DNA of 64,000 nucleotides from MH13 sp042140245 (GCF_042140245.1 NZ_CP159483.1:2418001-2482000), one strand, 5' to 3'; positions 17,576 through 26,143 are shown, counted from the stretch's first letter. Notes: a model not told the origin generated them from the letters alone. Numbers and translations: made by a program.

Positions 17576-18457
17576 ATGAACAAACACAGCCATCCGAATG
17601 AGGCCGCAGACCTTTCCTCTGACGTGCCATTGGTCACCCCGCAGGATCCGATCTGGCGAGCTGTGCGCGACGATGCGCTCGCCGCCGTTGACCGTGACCC
17701 GGCAACCGCCCCCATGTTCGACGCCTTGGTGCTGCGGCACACAAGCTTGGAAGATGCGGTGATTGCCGTGCTTTGCTCGCGGCTTGCCGATGCGTTTTGG
17801 GCCGATCAGGCGCTCTGCAAGCTGTTGCATCAGGCGCTGCAAAAAGATCCAGATATCTTCCAGCACCTGGCAGCTGATATGCAGGCCGTCTACGACCGCG
17901 ATCCTGCCTGCTACCGCTATGTTGAACCGCTGCTCTACTTCAAAGGGTTCCAGGCATTGCAAACCCAGCGCTTCTCCTACGCGCTGTGGAAGGATGGGCG
18001 CAAAGATATGGCGCTTTATCTGCAAAGCCGGATGAGCGCCGTGTTCCAGGTTGATATCAACCCTGCCTCCCAATTGGGTGGCGGTATTTTCTTTGATCAT
18101 GCCACTGGCATCGTCATTGGTGAGACAGCGGTGATCGACGACAATGTGTCCATCATGCAGAACGTGACGCTGGGTGGGACAGGCAAAGAGGGTGGTGATC
18201 GTCACCCCAAGGTTCAGTGTGGTGTGCTGGTTGGCTCCGGTGCCAAGGTGCTTGGTAACATCACGCTTGGCCAAGGCTCGCGCGTGGCCGCCAGTTCCGT
18301 GGTGCTTGACTCCGTGCCACCGCTGGCAACGGTGGCCGGTATCCCGGCTAAGATCGTGAGTATGGCCAAACCCAAAGGCCCTGATTGTATGCCATCGCTG
18401 AGCATGGACCAGACCGTGCCGCATGAACGCCATGTGGATAGCGGGTCTGGCATCTGA
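17576..18457 (+). CDS. cysE: Serine O-acetyltransferase
   Basis: First step of cysteine synthesis from serine and acetyl-CoA. 293 residues from ATG 17576; the frame is open further upstream but that part is antisense to the crotonase gene. An N-terminal alpha domain (about residues 20-150) precedes the left-handed beta-helix with hexapeptide repeats: GGGIFFDHATGIVIGETAVI, SIMQNVTLGGTGK, HPKVQCGVLVGSGAKVLG. The catalytic His/Asp positions of the family are present, and a flexible tail follows. Stand-alone. Confidence 0.96.
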   Translation: MNKHSHPNEAADLSSDVPLVTPQDPIWRAVRDDALAAVDRDPATAPMFDALVLRHTSLEDAVIAVLCSRLADAFWADQALCKLLHQALQKDPDIFQHLAADMQAVYDRDPACYRYVEPLLYFKGFQALQTQRFSYALWKDGRKDMALYLQSRMSAVFQVDINPASQLGGGIFFDHATGIVIGETAVIDDNVSIMQNVTLGGTGKEGGDRHPKVQCGVLVGSGAKVLGNITLGQGSRVAASSVVLDSVPPLATVAGIPAKIVSMAKPKGPDCMPSLSMDQTVPHERHVDSGSGI

Positions 18458-18466
18458 TCAAGCGGC

Positions 18467-18498
18467 CGCGATGGCGTTGCAACCAAGCAGCCATCGCG
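18467..18498 (+). terminator. Candidate hairpin after cysE
   Basis: CGCGATGGC (18467-18475) pairs with GCCATCGCG (18490-18498) around a 14-nt loop immediately after cysE. There is no T-tract, so intrinsic termination is uncertain. Confidence 0.4.
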
Positions 18499-18545
18499 CT
18501 TACATGCTGCCACATTCACTGATTTGCACACCCAAGGAGTAGGCT

Positions 18546-18758
18546 ATGCAAGCCGAGGAACTATCGAAGCTGGAAGCCTATCTGAAGCGCCTGTTCGACT
18601 CGCCCACCATCACCGTGCGGGCACGGCCACGCAAAGGTGATTCCGCGGAAGTCTATGTGGGTGAAGAGTTTGTTGGCCTCATTCATAAAGATGATGAGGA
18701 CGAGGACGACCTGTCTTACAACTTCACCATGGCGATCTTGGATTTCGACCTGAATTAG
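18546..18758 (+). CDS. DUF3126 family protein
   Basis: 70 residues, full length for the family. LSKLEAYLKRLF, VRARPRKGDSAEVYVGEEF and an acidic DDEDEDDLSYNF are conserved. AAGGAG lies before the ATG. The family is nearly restricted to alphaproteobacteria and its function is unknown. Small, soluble and acidic; no membrane segment. Confidence 0.92.
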   Translation: MQAEELSKLEAYLKRLFDSPTITVRARPRKGDSAEVYVGEEFVGLIHKDDEDEDDLSYNFTMAILDFDLN

Positions 18759-18783
18759 AGGCTATTGGCCGCCTTCATAGGCC

Positions 18784-19509
18784 TCAGCCTTCGTAGTCTT
18801 GGCTGGAGCGGGCGAGCATCAGCAGAAAGCTCAAAATGCTCTCATCAAGGTCGCGCCATTGCTCCAAGAGCGAGGGTGAGAAGCGGTAGGTAACCGTCAG
18901 GCCGTTGGTTAGCACCACATCGCGGTAGCAGGTTTCCCATACCGTCTCGCCGCCACCTGCGCAGCGAGCGGCAAAGCCTGAGCCGGTCGCAATGTCATAA
19001 AGCACGGTTTCATCGACATAACCGGCCTGCGGGTCGAGTTGGCGACGTACCAGGCCGCTTTGCGTGTGCTCGATAGGGCCGACAAAGACCTCACGGTAGA
19101 CCGTGCCGAGAAGATCGGTGGTGTCCATCGCGCCGTCGACATCGCTGATGCCGATGAAAACAATGTGCTCGCGTGGCGTGTTGCGCAGCGTTTCAGCGTC
19201 GCCCAGTGGCGCCATAGTTGGCCAAGCAAGGGCCAGATCGATACCCGGCAAGACCCCATTTCTGTGCTGCTCGGCAAAGCGCAGATAGCCGGTTGGCACG
19301 CGGAAATTGATGCCACCAATGACCAGCTCATACGAGGCTTCTTCCCCGCGCTCAATGCTGCCGGTGGACACCACCAAACCCATGTGCCGTAGGCTTGCAT
19401 GGCCGATAAACAGTGCACTTAAGAGGATGAGCGCGCCGGTCAAAAAGGAGAACGGCAAGATCGCAAAACCGCGGTCGTGACGTAGGATAGGGTGGTCAGC
19501 TTGGATCAT
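18784..19509 (-). CDS. Hypothetical membrane-anchored protein
   Basis: 241 residues, not recognised as a characterised family. One transmembrane segment near the N-terminus (GFAILPFSFLTGALILLSAL) with the bulk likely periplasmic. The ectodomain contains three Cys (AARCAGGG, WETCYRD among them), compatible with a disulfide. Divergently oriented to the next gene, about 115 bases from its start. No function proposed. Confidence 0.7.
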   Translation of the reverse strand: MIQADHPILRHDRGFAILPFSFLTGALILLSALFIGHASLRHMGLVVSTGSIERGEEASYELVIGGINFRVPTGYLRFAEQHRNGVLPGIDLALAWPTMAPLGDAETLRNTPREHIVFIGISDVDGAMDTTDLLGTVYREVFVGPIEHTQSGLVRRQLDPQAGYVDETVLYDIATGSGFAARCAGGGETVWETCYRDVVLTNGLTVTYRFSPSLLEQWRDLDESILSFLLMLARSSQDYEG

Positions 19510-19623
19510 GCCGTGAAAATACGGCGCTCTGAGTTAACACCTGGTTTACCATCCGGCACGGTCCTTGCGGCGTCCTGGTTCAAGCGCCCGGCAGTGGCGC
19601 AAAGTGAAACAGGACCTTCCTTC

Positions 19624-19950
19624 ATGAGCGAACCGCTTCTCTTCACCTATGCTGCTGCGTGCGGCTTTGTTGTTGCTGCTCTTTTGGCAACTGGATACCA
19701 GCTTCTGGCCAACCGACCGGCGCGTTTTGAGATGGTGCGCGATGTGCCGGAAGCCTCGCTTTTTGGGGCGATTTGGCGGGTTGTCCTGATTGTTTGGGCA
19801 GCGCCATATATCATCACACGCAACGCGGTGCGCGGACGTCTCATCGAGCGTCGCCCTTTGGGGTGGCTCTTTGCTAGCTTCTTCATCGCCACTGTTTGGA
19901 GCGTTTGCGCTGGCGTTGTGGTGCTCAGCTTTGCCGTTGTGATGACGTGA
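19624..19950 (+). CDS. Small integral membrane protein, DUF6949-like
   Basis: 108 residues from ATG 19624, which has AGGA about 9 bases upstream; the longer frame from 19492 overlaps the divergent neighbour and is rejected. Three hydrophobic segments are visible: TYAAACGFVVAALLATGY, AIWRVVLIVWAAPYIIT, and FASFFIATVWSVCAGVVVL. Resembles small conserved Hyphomicrobiales membrane proteins of unknown function; the DUF number is a tentative recollection. Confidence 0.72.
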   Translation: MSEPLLFTYAAACGFVVAALLATGYQLLANRPARFEMVRDVPEASLFGAIWRVVLIVWAAPYIITRNAVRGRLIERRPLGWLFASFFIATVWSVCAGVVVLSFAVVMT

Positions 19951-20044
19951 CAGGGTGGCGCTAACCCCTGTACCGTTGCGTGACAGATTCCAAGGTGAGC
20001 CTCATCTTGGGACAGGATCGGGCGTTGAAACGAGGGGATAGACC

Positions 20045-20578
20045 GTGGCGCTGTATGAACTTGATGGTGTGCGGCCAGATATCATCGACCCTGAAAGCGT
20101 TTGGGTGGCGCCATCAGCGCGGGTAATCGGCAAGGTGCGGCTGCACCCTGGTGCCAATGTTTGGTTTGGCGCGGTGCTACGCGGCGACAATGAGTGGATC
20201 GATATCGGTCCGGACACTAACGTCCAAGACATGGTGATGATGCACACCGACCCCGGTTTTCCGCTGACGGTCGGGCGCGGGTGCACGGTTGGTCACCGCG
20301 CCATCCTGCACGGCTGCACGCTTGGCGATTACGCGCTGGTGGGCATGGGAGCCACGGTGCTGAACGGAGCATCAATTGGCAGCAATGCAATCATCGGTGC
20401 CAATGCGCTGGTGTCGGAGCGCAAAGCGATTGCCGAGCGCTCTTTGGCTGTTGGCGTGCCTGCTCGCGAGGTCAAAGAGCTGGGTGATGGCGCGTGCACG
20501 ATGCTGGAGAAATCCGCCGCGCACTATGTGGAGAACGCCACCCGGTTCCGCGAGGGGCTTAAACGGATCGACGATTGA
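20045..20578 (+). CDS. Gamma-class carbonic anhydrase family protein (PaaY/YrdA-like)
   Basis: 177 residues. Left-handed beta-helix: WVAPSARVIGKVRLHPGANVWFGAVLRGD, then MMHTDPGFP, GCTVGHRAILHGCTLGD and GMGATVLNGASIG (cited in pieces). The Zn-binding His residues of gamma-CA (MMHTD, VGHRAILHG) are present. GTG start with GAGGGG upstream. The role may be CO2 hydration or an uncharacterised hexapeptide function. Confidence 0.92.
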   Translation: MALYELDGVRPDIIDPESVWVAPSARVIGKVRLHPGANVWFGAVLRGDNEWIDIGPDTNVQDMVMMHTDPGFPLTVGRGCTVGHRAILHGCTLGDYALVGMGATVLNGASIGSNAIIGANALVSERKAIAERSLAVGVPAREVKELGDGACTMLEKSAAHYVENATRFREGLKRIDD

Positions 20579-20628
20579 GGCGCTGACAAACGCTATCTGA
20601 TCAGCCGTTGTTGTTTGGTGGTTTGGCG

Positions 20629-21678
20629 TTATTCAGCCGCCGCGCCATCTTCAACTTTACGCAGCTGTTTGGCGCGGGCGCGGGCCACCTTTCGCAGGTC
20701 GGCGGCTTTGTCGTGCTCGTCCATGATCTCGGTGCCGAGCAGGGTTTCCAGCACATCTTCCATGGTGACGAGGCCCGCCGTCCCGCCATAATCATCTTCA
20801 ACCAAAGCGATGTGAGCGTCCCGGTCCATCAGGCTGTCGAGAAGGCTGTCGAGGTCGGTTCCTTCAGAAACGCGCGGTATCTCTCGGCTGAAGGTTTGCA
20901 CGGTTTGCTCGCCTTTGCCGCGAGCAGCGGCCAGCAGCAGGTCACGCGTGAGCGCAAAGCCACGCACATCATCGATTGTTTCCCCAGTAACGGGCAGCCG
21001 CGAGTGGGTGAACACATCGCGTTCGGCCAAAACCTCCGCAATTGTCGCCTCAGCGCGCACATGCTCGATCACCGTGCGCGGCGTCATCACCTCTTTGGTG
21101 GCGATTTCAGGCAGGCGGAAAAGGTTGGCGACAACGCGCGTTTCATCCTCTTCCACCACGCCGAGACGCTGACCTGCCGTGGCCAGCGCTGTGATCTCAT
21201 CGCGTGAGACCTCTGCTTCAATTTTGCCGCGTGTGAGCAGCCGCGTGATCCACTGGCTCATCCAGACCAGCGGCAGTTGAGCGATGATGAGCCAGGGCAG
21301 AACCCGCACGGCAAAGGGGGCGAGGGGGCGCCAATAGGTGGCGCCTAGCGTTTTGGGAATGATTTCAGAAAGAACGAGGATGCCGAGGGTCAGGAGTGCG
21401 GAAAATATACCAACGCCTGCATCGTCAAACACCATGGCGGCCTGCGCGCCTGCGCCGGTGGCACCGACTGTGTGGGCGATGGTGTTGAGCGAAAGGATGG
21501 CGGCCAAGGGCCGCTCGATATCGGTGCGCAGGCGTCGGAGCTTTTGGGCGAGCTTGGGACGATCTTCCTCGGCGGCCTCAACAAAGGAGGGGGTGATCGA
21601 CAGAAGCACCGCTTCGAGAATGGAGCAGAGAAAGGACACACCTATCGCCAGCACGACAAAAAGGATGAGCAGGGTCAC
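20629..21678 (-). CDS. CNNM/CorC-type hemolysin-family transporter protein (DUF21 + CBS)
   Basis: 349 residues. An N-terminal DUF21 domain with several membrane segments (LLILFVVLAIGVSFLCSILEA; GIFSALLTLGILVLSEIIPKTLG) is followed by tandem CBS domains (ATKEVMTPRTVIEHVRA; MDRDAHIALVEDDYGGTAGLV; TMEDVLETLLGTEI). The SEIIPKT motif is characteristic. The C-terminal CorC_HlyC domain is lacking or reduced. CNNM/CorC proteins are linked to Mg2+ or other cation export; 'hemolysin' is a historical name. GTG start. Confidence 0.92.
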   Translation of the reverse strand: MTLLILFVVLAIGVSFLCSILEAVLLSITPSFVEAAEEDRPKLAQKLRRLRTDIERPLAAILSLNTIAHTVGATGAGAQAAMVFDDAGVGIFSALLTLGILVLSEIIPKTLGATYWRPLAPFAVRVLPWLIIAQLPLVWMSQWITRLLTRGKIEAEVSRDEITALATAGQRLGVVEEDETRVVANLFRLPEIATKEVMTPRTVIEHVRAEATIAEVLAERDVFTHSRLPVTGETIDDVRGFALTRDLLLAAARGKGEQTVQTFSREIPRVSEGTDLDSLLDSLMDRDAHIALVEDDYGGTAGLVTMEDVLETLLGTEIMDEHDKAADLRKVARARAKQLRKVEDGAAAE

Positions 21679-21784
21679 AGGTTGGGCCTTTCAGGTCACG
21701 TCAAACGGTTCGCCTCCTCATATAGCTTCGCATCCCCGCACGCCAACAAGTGGTGCAGAAAAACATGGGGGGCAACGTCCACAA

Positions 21785-21843
21785 ATGGCCGGCAAAGCGG
21801 ACATGACCAAGCTTCAGCTTTGCGGACAAAGCTGGCGTTCGCC
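21785..21843. repeat. Dispersed GCGGACA repeat, copy A
   Basis: 59-bp non-coding segment that aligns by eye to 22377-22435 with 46 of 59 matches. It contains the core GGCAAAGCGGACATGACC and an internal hairpin AGCTTTG-CGGA-CAAAGCT at 21816-21833. Similar core sequences lie near 24438 and 33636. No coding potential is recognised. Confidence 0.7.
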
Positions 21844-21864
21844 CTATCGACTTGAATGACTACT

Positions 21865-22278
21865 TTAGAGCTTCTGTCCCGGAAGCTTCAGGGCTTGGTG
21901 AACCCAGCTTGCAAGTTGCTCCTTGTCGAGAGCCTCATCCTCGTAGATGTCCAGATACCGAGTACCTTCTACCTTGGATGCTATCGGCGGTACCGGATCG
22001 AGCGACGACCCGGTCATAAAGGTGATTTGGACGTAGTTTTTGTAGCAATACATCGCCAGAAACCAGCCGTCCTCCTTGCCATAGAACGGTGTGTTCCAAC
22101 GAACCTGTTTGCGCACCTCGGGGAAGGCACTTTCGACAGTCGCGTCGATCTCTTTGCCGAGCGTGCCTTTCCAGCCGAGCATCGCCTAGATGTATGCTTT
22201 CACAGCTTCGTCGCCGTCACCCTTCGGGATATAGGGGTTCGTGCTGGAGGAATGCGTGGGTTTCTTGTTGTCTGTCAT
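21865..22278 (-). pseudogene. DUF1801 family protein gene interrupted by an in-frame TAG
   Basis: The coding sense starts at ATG 22278 (MTDNKKPTHSSSTNPYIPKG...), runs 30 codons to AVKAYI, meets TAG at 22188-22186, and resumes in the same frame as AMLGWKGTLGKEID through QVRWNTPFYGKEDGWFLAMY to a normal end (ALKLPG). Both halves belong to one DUF1801-type protein, so a point mutation appears to have split it. Translation could restart at ATG 22182, giving a 105-residue product lacking the N-terminal strand. Lies between two repeat copies. A sequencing error or readthrough are the alternatives. Confidence 0.82.
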
Positions 22279-22376
22279 AAGATGAGCTTACCACAAGGTT
22301 TGTTGAAAGCCGACCTTCGCTGTCTCGCCGAATTTGGTGAATCTGGGCTCGAAGTGGACCTTGGTTTTCGTCCTGA

Positions 22377-22435
22377 AGTGGCGGCAAACCGGACATGACC
22401 ATGCGTCAGCTATGCGGACAAAGTGTGAATTCGCT
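22377..22435. repeat. Dispersed GCGGACA repeat, copy B
   Basis: Partner of the copy at 21785-21843 in the same orientation, with core GGCAAACCGGACATGACC and a second TGCGGACAAAG. Located between the broken DUF1801 gene and the PEP-mutase-family gene. No ORF uses it. Confidence 0.7.
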
Positions 22436-22462
22436 GCGGCTGGCCAAACGTCCGGTTCGCTT

Positions 22463-23221
22463 TCATTTGATGGAAGTGCAGGCCGCCTTCAGGTTGGCGA
22501 GGAATTCAAAGAACGGACCGGGGCCATAGCTTGCCCTGGACACTCCGAGTAAAGCGACGTCTTTGATCGAAGCTAGTTCCCCCGTCATCATGACATTTAC
22601 CGGCAAACTTGCTCTCTCAGTGACCTCGAAGATGAGCCGCGCGTCTGTGAGACCTGGCACAAAGAAGCAATCAGCACCCGCCTCTGCGTAAGCGGCTTCG
22701 CGCTCCAACGCCTGTGCCAAATGGTCTGCATGGCTGGCTGGGTCGGTCCCGAGGAAGAGGTCGGTTCTCGCATTCAGAACGAGCAGGATACCCTCGTCAG
22801 CGGCAACAGATTTGATTGCGCGAATGCGTGCCGTTTGTGCGGAGATCGCGTGCAAGCCCTCGCCCTTCACCACTCTGTCTTCGAAATTGATCCCGACGGC
22901 ACCGGCGCGGATGACCTTGCGGACGTTCTCGGCGACCTCATCGGGACCCGTCGCGTAGCCGCCTTCGAAATCCACTGTCACGGGCACATCGACGCTGGCA
23001 CTGATGCGCCCGACAATTCTCAAAACGAAATCAAGCGGGATTGCCTCACCGTCGTAATAGCCATGTGCTGCCGCCATGGACCAACTCCCTGTCGCAACGG
23101 CAGGTGCCCCAGCGTCCTCAACGGCTTTCGCTCCTCCGGCATCCCAAATGTTGTAGAGAACCAGCGGACTACCTTTTTGATGCAGGCTTGCGAGGCGCGT
23201 TGCTTTTTCAGCTTGTGACAT
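22463..23221 (-). CDS. Isocitrate lyase/PEP mutase superfamily protein
   Basis: 252 residues, a TIM-barrel of the ICL/PEPM superfamily. Seen: LVLYNIWDAGGAKAVEDAG, VATGSWSMAAAHGYYDGE, VTVDFEGGYATGPDEV (metal-binding Asp), GAVGINFEDRV and VLNARTDLFL. The KKCGH cysteine motif of true isocitrate lyase is absent, so it is more likely an oxaloacetate-acetylhydrolase or carboxyphosphonoenolpyruvate-mutase-like enzyme; the reaction is not predictable. Its start overlaps the 3' end of ada by 14 bases, suggesting co-transcription. Confidence 0.9.
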   Translation of the reverse strand: MSQAEKATRLASLHQKGSPLVLYNIWDAGGAKAVEDAGAPAVATGSWSMAAAHGYYDGEAIPLDFVLRIVGRISASVDVPVTVDFEGGYATGPDEVAENVRKVIRAGAVGINFEDRVVKGEGLHAISAQTARIRAIKSVAADEGILLVLNARTDLFLGTDPASHADHLAQALEREAAYAEAGADCFFVPGLTDARLIFEVTERASLPVNVMMTGELASIKDVALLGVSRASYGPGPFFEFLANLKAACTSIK

Positions 23222-24293
23222 GATGATTTACCTTCGCCCTTTTCGGCAGGTATTGTCGTTCAATTTCAAGAAGCTTTTGTTTGCGCCAAAGCCCGCCACC
23301 GTAGCCGGTCAACGATCCGTCTGCGCCGATGACGCGATGACAGGGAATGATCAAAGCGATCTGGTTCGCCCCGTTCGCGCGAGCGACAGCCCGAACAGCC
23401 GAGGGTCGACCGATGCTGGCTGCTATATCGCTGTAACTGCGCGTTGTGCCTGCTGGTATCTCTCGCAGCGCGTCCCAAACAGCGCCGCTGAACTGCGAAC
23501 CGTGATAGGCCAGTGGGGTACGAAATCCCGAAGAAGACCCCCGGAAAAAGGTCGAAAGCTCCTCTTTGACCTGCTCCGCAGGTTCCGTCCTCCCAATGCC
23601 CAGACGGCCCTTCGCAAAACTGTTCAGTCTCTCGAGTTCTTTGGGCAGCGCCTTGCGGTCGGTGAATTCAAGGAGGTGAAGTTGGGACTTGCTGGTGACG
23701 GAGACCATGTCGCCGAGCGGCGTGGGAACCCAATCAGCAAAGAGTAACGGGTCTGCCGACAGGGCGCCGGGCGCTTTTCCGAGCAATTTCAGGAACGCCG
23801 CCCGAAATGCACTGGCGGAGTCAAAACCTGCTTCAAGCTGGCCTTCGATCACTGCGCCGCCATCAGCGAGTTTTTCAAACCCGTCCCTGAGCCGTCTTTG
23901 CCGAGCCATCTCCAGGAATGTCATGCCGAACTGGCGTTTGAAGCTTCTTCTGACAGTAGAAAGATCGAACCCCATCCGTTCGATATCACTTTCCCGCCAG
24001 CAATAGTCCGGACGCTCGTCCAGGGCCGCGAGCAACGCTGCAATCGCCGGGTCAGCCAGGGCCATTGGCTCAAGAGGATGGCAGCGCTTACACGCCCTGT
24101 AGCCAGCCTCGATACATTCGCCGATAGTTCCAAAGAACGTGCAATTTTCTTGCTTGGGTTTGCGGGCCGGACAGGTCAGGCGGCAGAAGACGCCGGTTGA
24201 AGACACACAGACATAAACCTGCCCGTCATAGGATGCATCGCGGGCCAAAAGGGCCTTGTAGATCGTATCGTGGTCAGGAAGATCGAACAGCAT
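23208..24293 (-). CDS. ada: Bifunctional Ada: methylphosphotriester/O6-methylguanine methyltransferase and regulator
   Basis: 361 residues with the full Ada architecture. Residues ~1-80: Ada metal-binding domain with FCRLTCPARKPK and YRACKRCHP (four zinc cysteines, one the methyl acceptor). Residues ~85-180: AraC-type helix-turn-helix. C-terminal: O6-methylguanine-DNA methyltransferase with GTTRSYSDIAASIG, VARANGANQIALIIPCHRVIG (acceptor Cys in PCHR) and GYGGGLWRK. Expected to repair alkylated DNA and activate its own promoter when methylated. Followed by the PEP-mutase-family gene with a 14-base overlap. Confidence 0.96.
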   Translation of the reverse strand: MLFDLPDHDTIYKALLARDASYDGQVYVCVSSTGVFCRLTCPARKPKQENCTFFGTIGECIEAGYRACKRCHPLEPMALADPAIAALLAALDERPDYCWRESDIERMGFDLSTVRRSFKRQFGMTFLEMARQRRLRDGFEKLADGGAVIEGQLEAGFDSASAFRAAFLKLLGKAPGALSADPLLFADWVPTPLGDMVSVTSKSQLHLLEFTDRKALPKELERLNSFAKGRLGIGRTEPAEQVKEELSTFFRGSSSGFRTPLAYHGSQFSGAVWDALREIPAGTTRSYSDIAASIGRPSAVRAVARANGANQIALIIPCHRVIGADGSLTGYGGGLWRKQKLLEIERQYLPKRAKVNHHVTS

Positions 24294-24660
24294 GTTCGCA
24301 AAAATAGCACAAGAAAGAAACGGCGCCGCCGAAGATCAGGCGTCTATTCAAATTGTCTCGTTGGCGCTATGCGGACATTCATCTGTTTCGCGACATCCGG
24401 TAGAATGGGCTCCAAGCGGTCATGTGAGACTTGACGGTTCTGGGCGGCAAAGCGGACAAAGCTACTGACCTACATTTTGACACAGTAGTCGGAGTTGGTT
24501 GAAAGACTGACCCTCAATGCGGATAGCAACAAAGTTAGCGCAGAATGCGCGCCGATTGCTCTGCGGTCCTCCACGTAGCTCTGCGCCAAGAATTGCGGAT
24601 CTTCACCGAACTGTCCACGAACCGTCATCCCCACGTCATGGACGGACTGCATAAAGCAGA
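24294..24660. other. Non-coding stretch with repeat fragments
   Basis: No convincing gene between ada and the ABC operon. It contains GCTATGCGGACATT (near 24366) and GGGCGGCAAAGCGGACAAAGCT (near 24442), two pieces of the dispersed repeat separated and rearranged relative to copies A and B. A 60-codon minus-strand frame (24470-24652) shows no recognisable homology and is not called. Confidence 0.6.
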
Positions 24661-24678
24661 TATGTACACGTGTACATA
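24661..24678. promoter_or_regulatory. Perfect 18-bp palindrome, probable LacI-family operator
   Basis: TATGTACACGTGTACATA is its own exact reverse complement, with the central CG typical of LacI/GalR operators. It ends 38 bases before the ATG of the binding-protein gene that opens the ABC operon. The only LacI-family gene nearby is in that same operon (30875-31900), the natural candidate to bind here and repress until ligand appears. Confidence 0.75.
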
Positions 24679-24716
24679 ACCGTTTTTCCTAGCTTTGACG
24701 CACCAAGGGGAGTTCG

Positions 24717-26069
24717 ATGACCATCCTTCGCACCGCTACTGGTCTTTCACTTGCAGCCGGCCTTCTGGCCAGCACGGCTGTTGCAGCCTTTGCTGAAGAT
24801 TACACGTTCCGTGTTTGGGCCGGCGGCTCCGGCCCGGTTGATGATTACCGCACCATCGCCATCGAAATGGCCGCTGACATTCTTGAGCGTGAAGCCGCCA
24901 TTCGCGGTGAAGAGCTCACCATCACAATTGAAGGACGCACCAGCTTTGATGGCTGGGATGGCTTCAAGCAGGCTGTTACGCTGGCGGCCGAAGCCGGGGA
25001 CGCGCCGGAGATCCTCGTCACCTCCCACACCGACATCGCGCCGTGGTCACAAGCCGGCATCATCGTTCCGGTTGAAGACTATGTGAACCTCGACGCCTGG
25101 CCGCTCAAAGACATCTTCCCCAACCTCATGGAGATCGGTTCCTTCGGTGGCACCGTTTGGGGTATCCCGCAGGACTTTGAAAGCCGCCCGTTCTTCTTCT
25201 GGAAAGAGCATATGCGCGCCATCGGCTATTCCGATGCCGAAATCGACGCGCTGCCGGCAGCCGTTCAAAACGGCGAATACACCCTTCAGAACGTTTTAGA
25301 AGACGCGATTGCCATGCAGGAAGCTGGCGTTGTTGAACCAGGCTACGGCTTCTATCCACGCGTTTCCAATGGTCCAGACTACTGGCAGTTCTATCTTTCC
25401 TTCGGCGGCACCATTGAAGAAGACGGCCAGCTCGTGTTCGACAGCGCTGCCATGCAGGACTTCTACCAGTTCTTCGCCGACGCCGTGGACGCTGGCGTAA
25501 CCCGCCAGAACCATATCGGCACGCCTTGGGACCAGTGGTACTCCGAGGTTGCTTCGGGCCGGGCCGGCCTGTGGCACGGCGGCACCTGGCACTATGCGCG
25601 GTACACGGGCCGCGAAGGCCTGGAAGACTTCTTCAACACGATCCAGTTTACGCTGATCCCGGCTGGTGATGAAGACGGTGCTGCCAACACCATCACCCAC
25701 CCGCTGATGTACCTCATCACCGACCAAGGTGACGAAGACAAACATCAGATCGCTGCTGAGCTGGTCACCATTGCCTCTGAGCCACGTATCAACACGTTGC
25801 ACGCGATCCGCTCAGCTCACCTGTCGATTGCGCGTTCGCAATCCGACATCGACCTGTTCTCCAACGACCGTTGGGCCTCTGAGGCGACCGAACGCCTTCT
25901 GCCCTATGCCTCGGCCCAGCCGAACAACACAGACTTCGGTGCCTACATCGACGTCATGTGGTCCAATCTGGAAGCAACATGGACTGGCCGAAAAACGGCT
26001 GAAGAAGCTGTTGCAGACGCTGAAGCGGAACTCGTCGCCACCTTGGGCGATGCAATCACCATCCGCTAA
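24717..26069 (+). CDS. ABC transporter extracellular solute-binding protein (carbohydrate type, family 1)
   Basis: 450 residues. Signal peptide ending about residue 26 (LLASTAVAAFAED). The mature part reads as a UgpB/MalE-type binding protein: EITVTSH-like region EILVTSHTDIAPW, GTVWGIPQDFESRPFFFWK, QFYLSFGGTIEED, SGRAGLWHGGTWH. Strong AAGGGGAG site upstream. First gene of the operon behind the 18-bp palindrome. It probably captures a sugar-, glycerol- or inositol-containing phosphodiester in the periplasm, given the phosphodiesterase and phosphatase downstream; ligand identity is an inference. Confidence 0.92.
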   Translation: MTILRTATGLSLAAGLLASTAVAAFAEDYTFRVWAGGSGPVDDYRTIAIEMAADILEREAAIRGEELTITIEGRTSFDGWDGFKQAVTLAAEAGDAPEILVTSHTDIAPWSQAGIIVPVEDYVNLDAWPLKDIFPNLMEIGSFGGTVWGIPQDFESRPFFFWKEHMRAIGYSDAEIDALPAAVQNGEYTLQNVLEDAIAMQEAGVVEPGYGFYPRVSNGPDYWQFYLSFGGTIEEDGQLVFDSAAMQDFYQFFADAVDAGVTRQNHIGTPWDQWYSEVASGRAGLWHGGTWHYARYTGREGLEDFFNTIQFTLIPAGDEDGAANTITHPLMYLITDQGDEDKHQIAAELVTIASEPRINTLHAIRSAHLSIARSQSDIDLFSNDRWASEATERLLPYASAQPNNTDFGAYIDVMWSNLEATWTGRKTAEEAVADAEAELVATLGDAITIR

Positions 26070-26079
26070 ACGCCAAAAC

Positions 26080-26114
26080 GGGGTGGCCTGTTAAGGCCGC
26101 CCCACCCTTTTTTG
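26080..26114 (+). terminator. Intra-operon hairpin between binding protein and permease
   Basis: GGGGTGGCC (26080-26088) and GGCCGCCCC (26095-26103) form a 9-bp stem with one G-T pair, followed by ACCCTTTTTTG. Such partial terminators after the binding-protein gene are common in ABC operons and reduce downstream expression or protect upstream mRNA. Confidence 0.75.
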
Positions 26115-26143
26115 CCCTCGCCAACAAGAAGAGCGTCGCGACC

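Noticed and set aside
17519..18433. N-terminal extension of the crotonase frame
   Set aside because: Antisense to cysE and lacking any homologous motif; the family start is the ATG at 17518.
24470..24652. 60-codon minus-strand ORF before the ABC operon
   Set aside because: No recognisable motif and no evident Shine-Dalgarno; probably chance.
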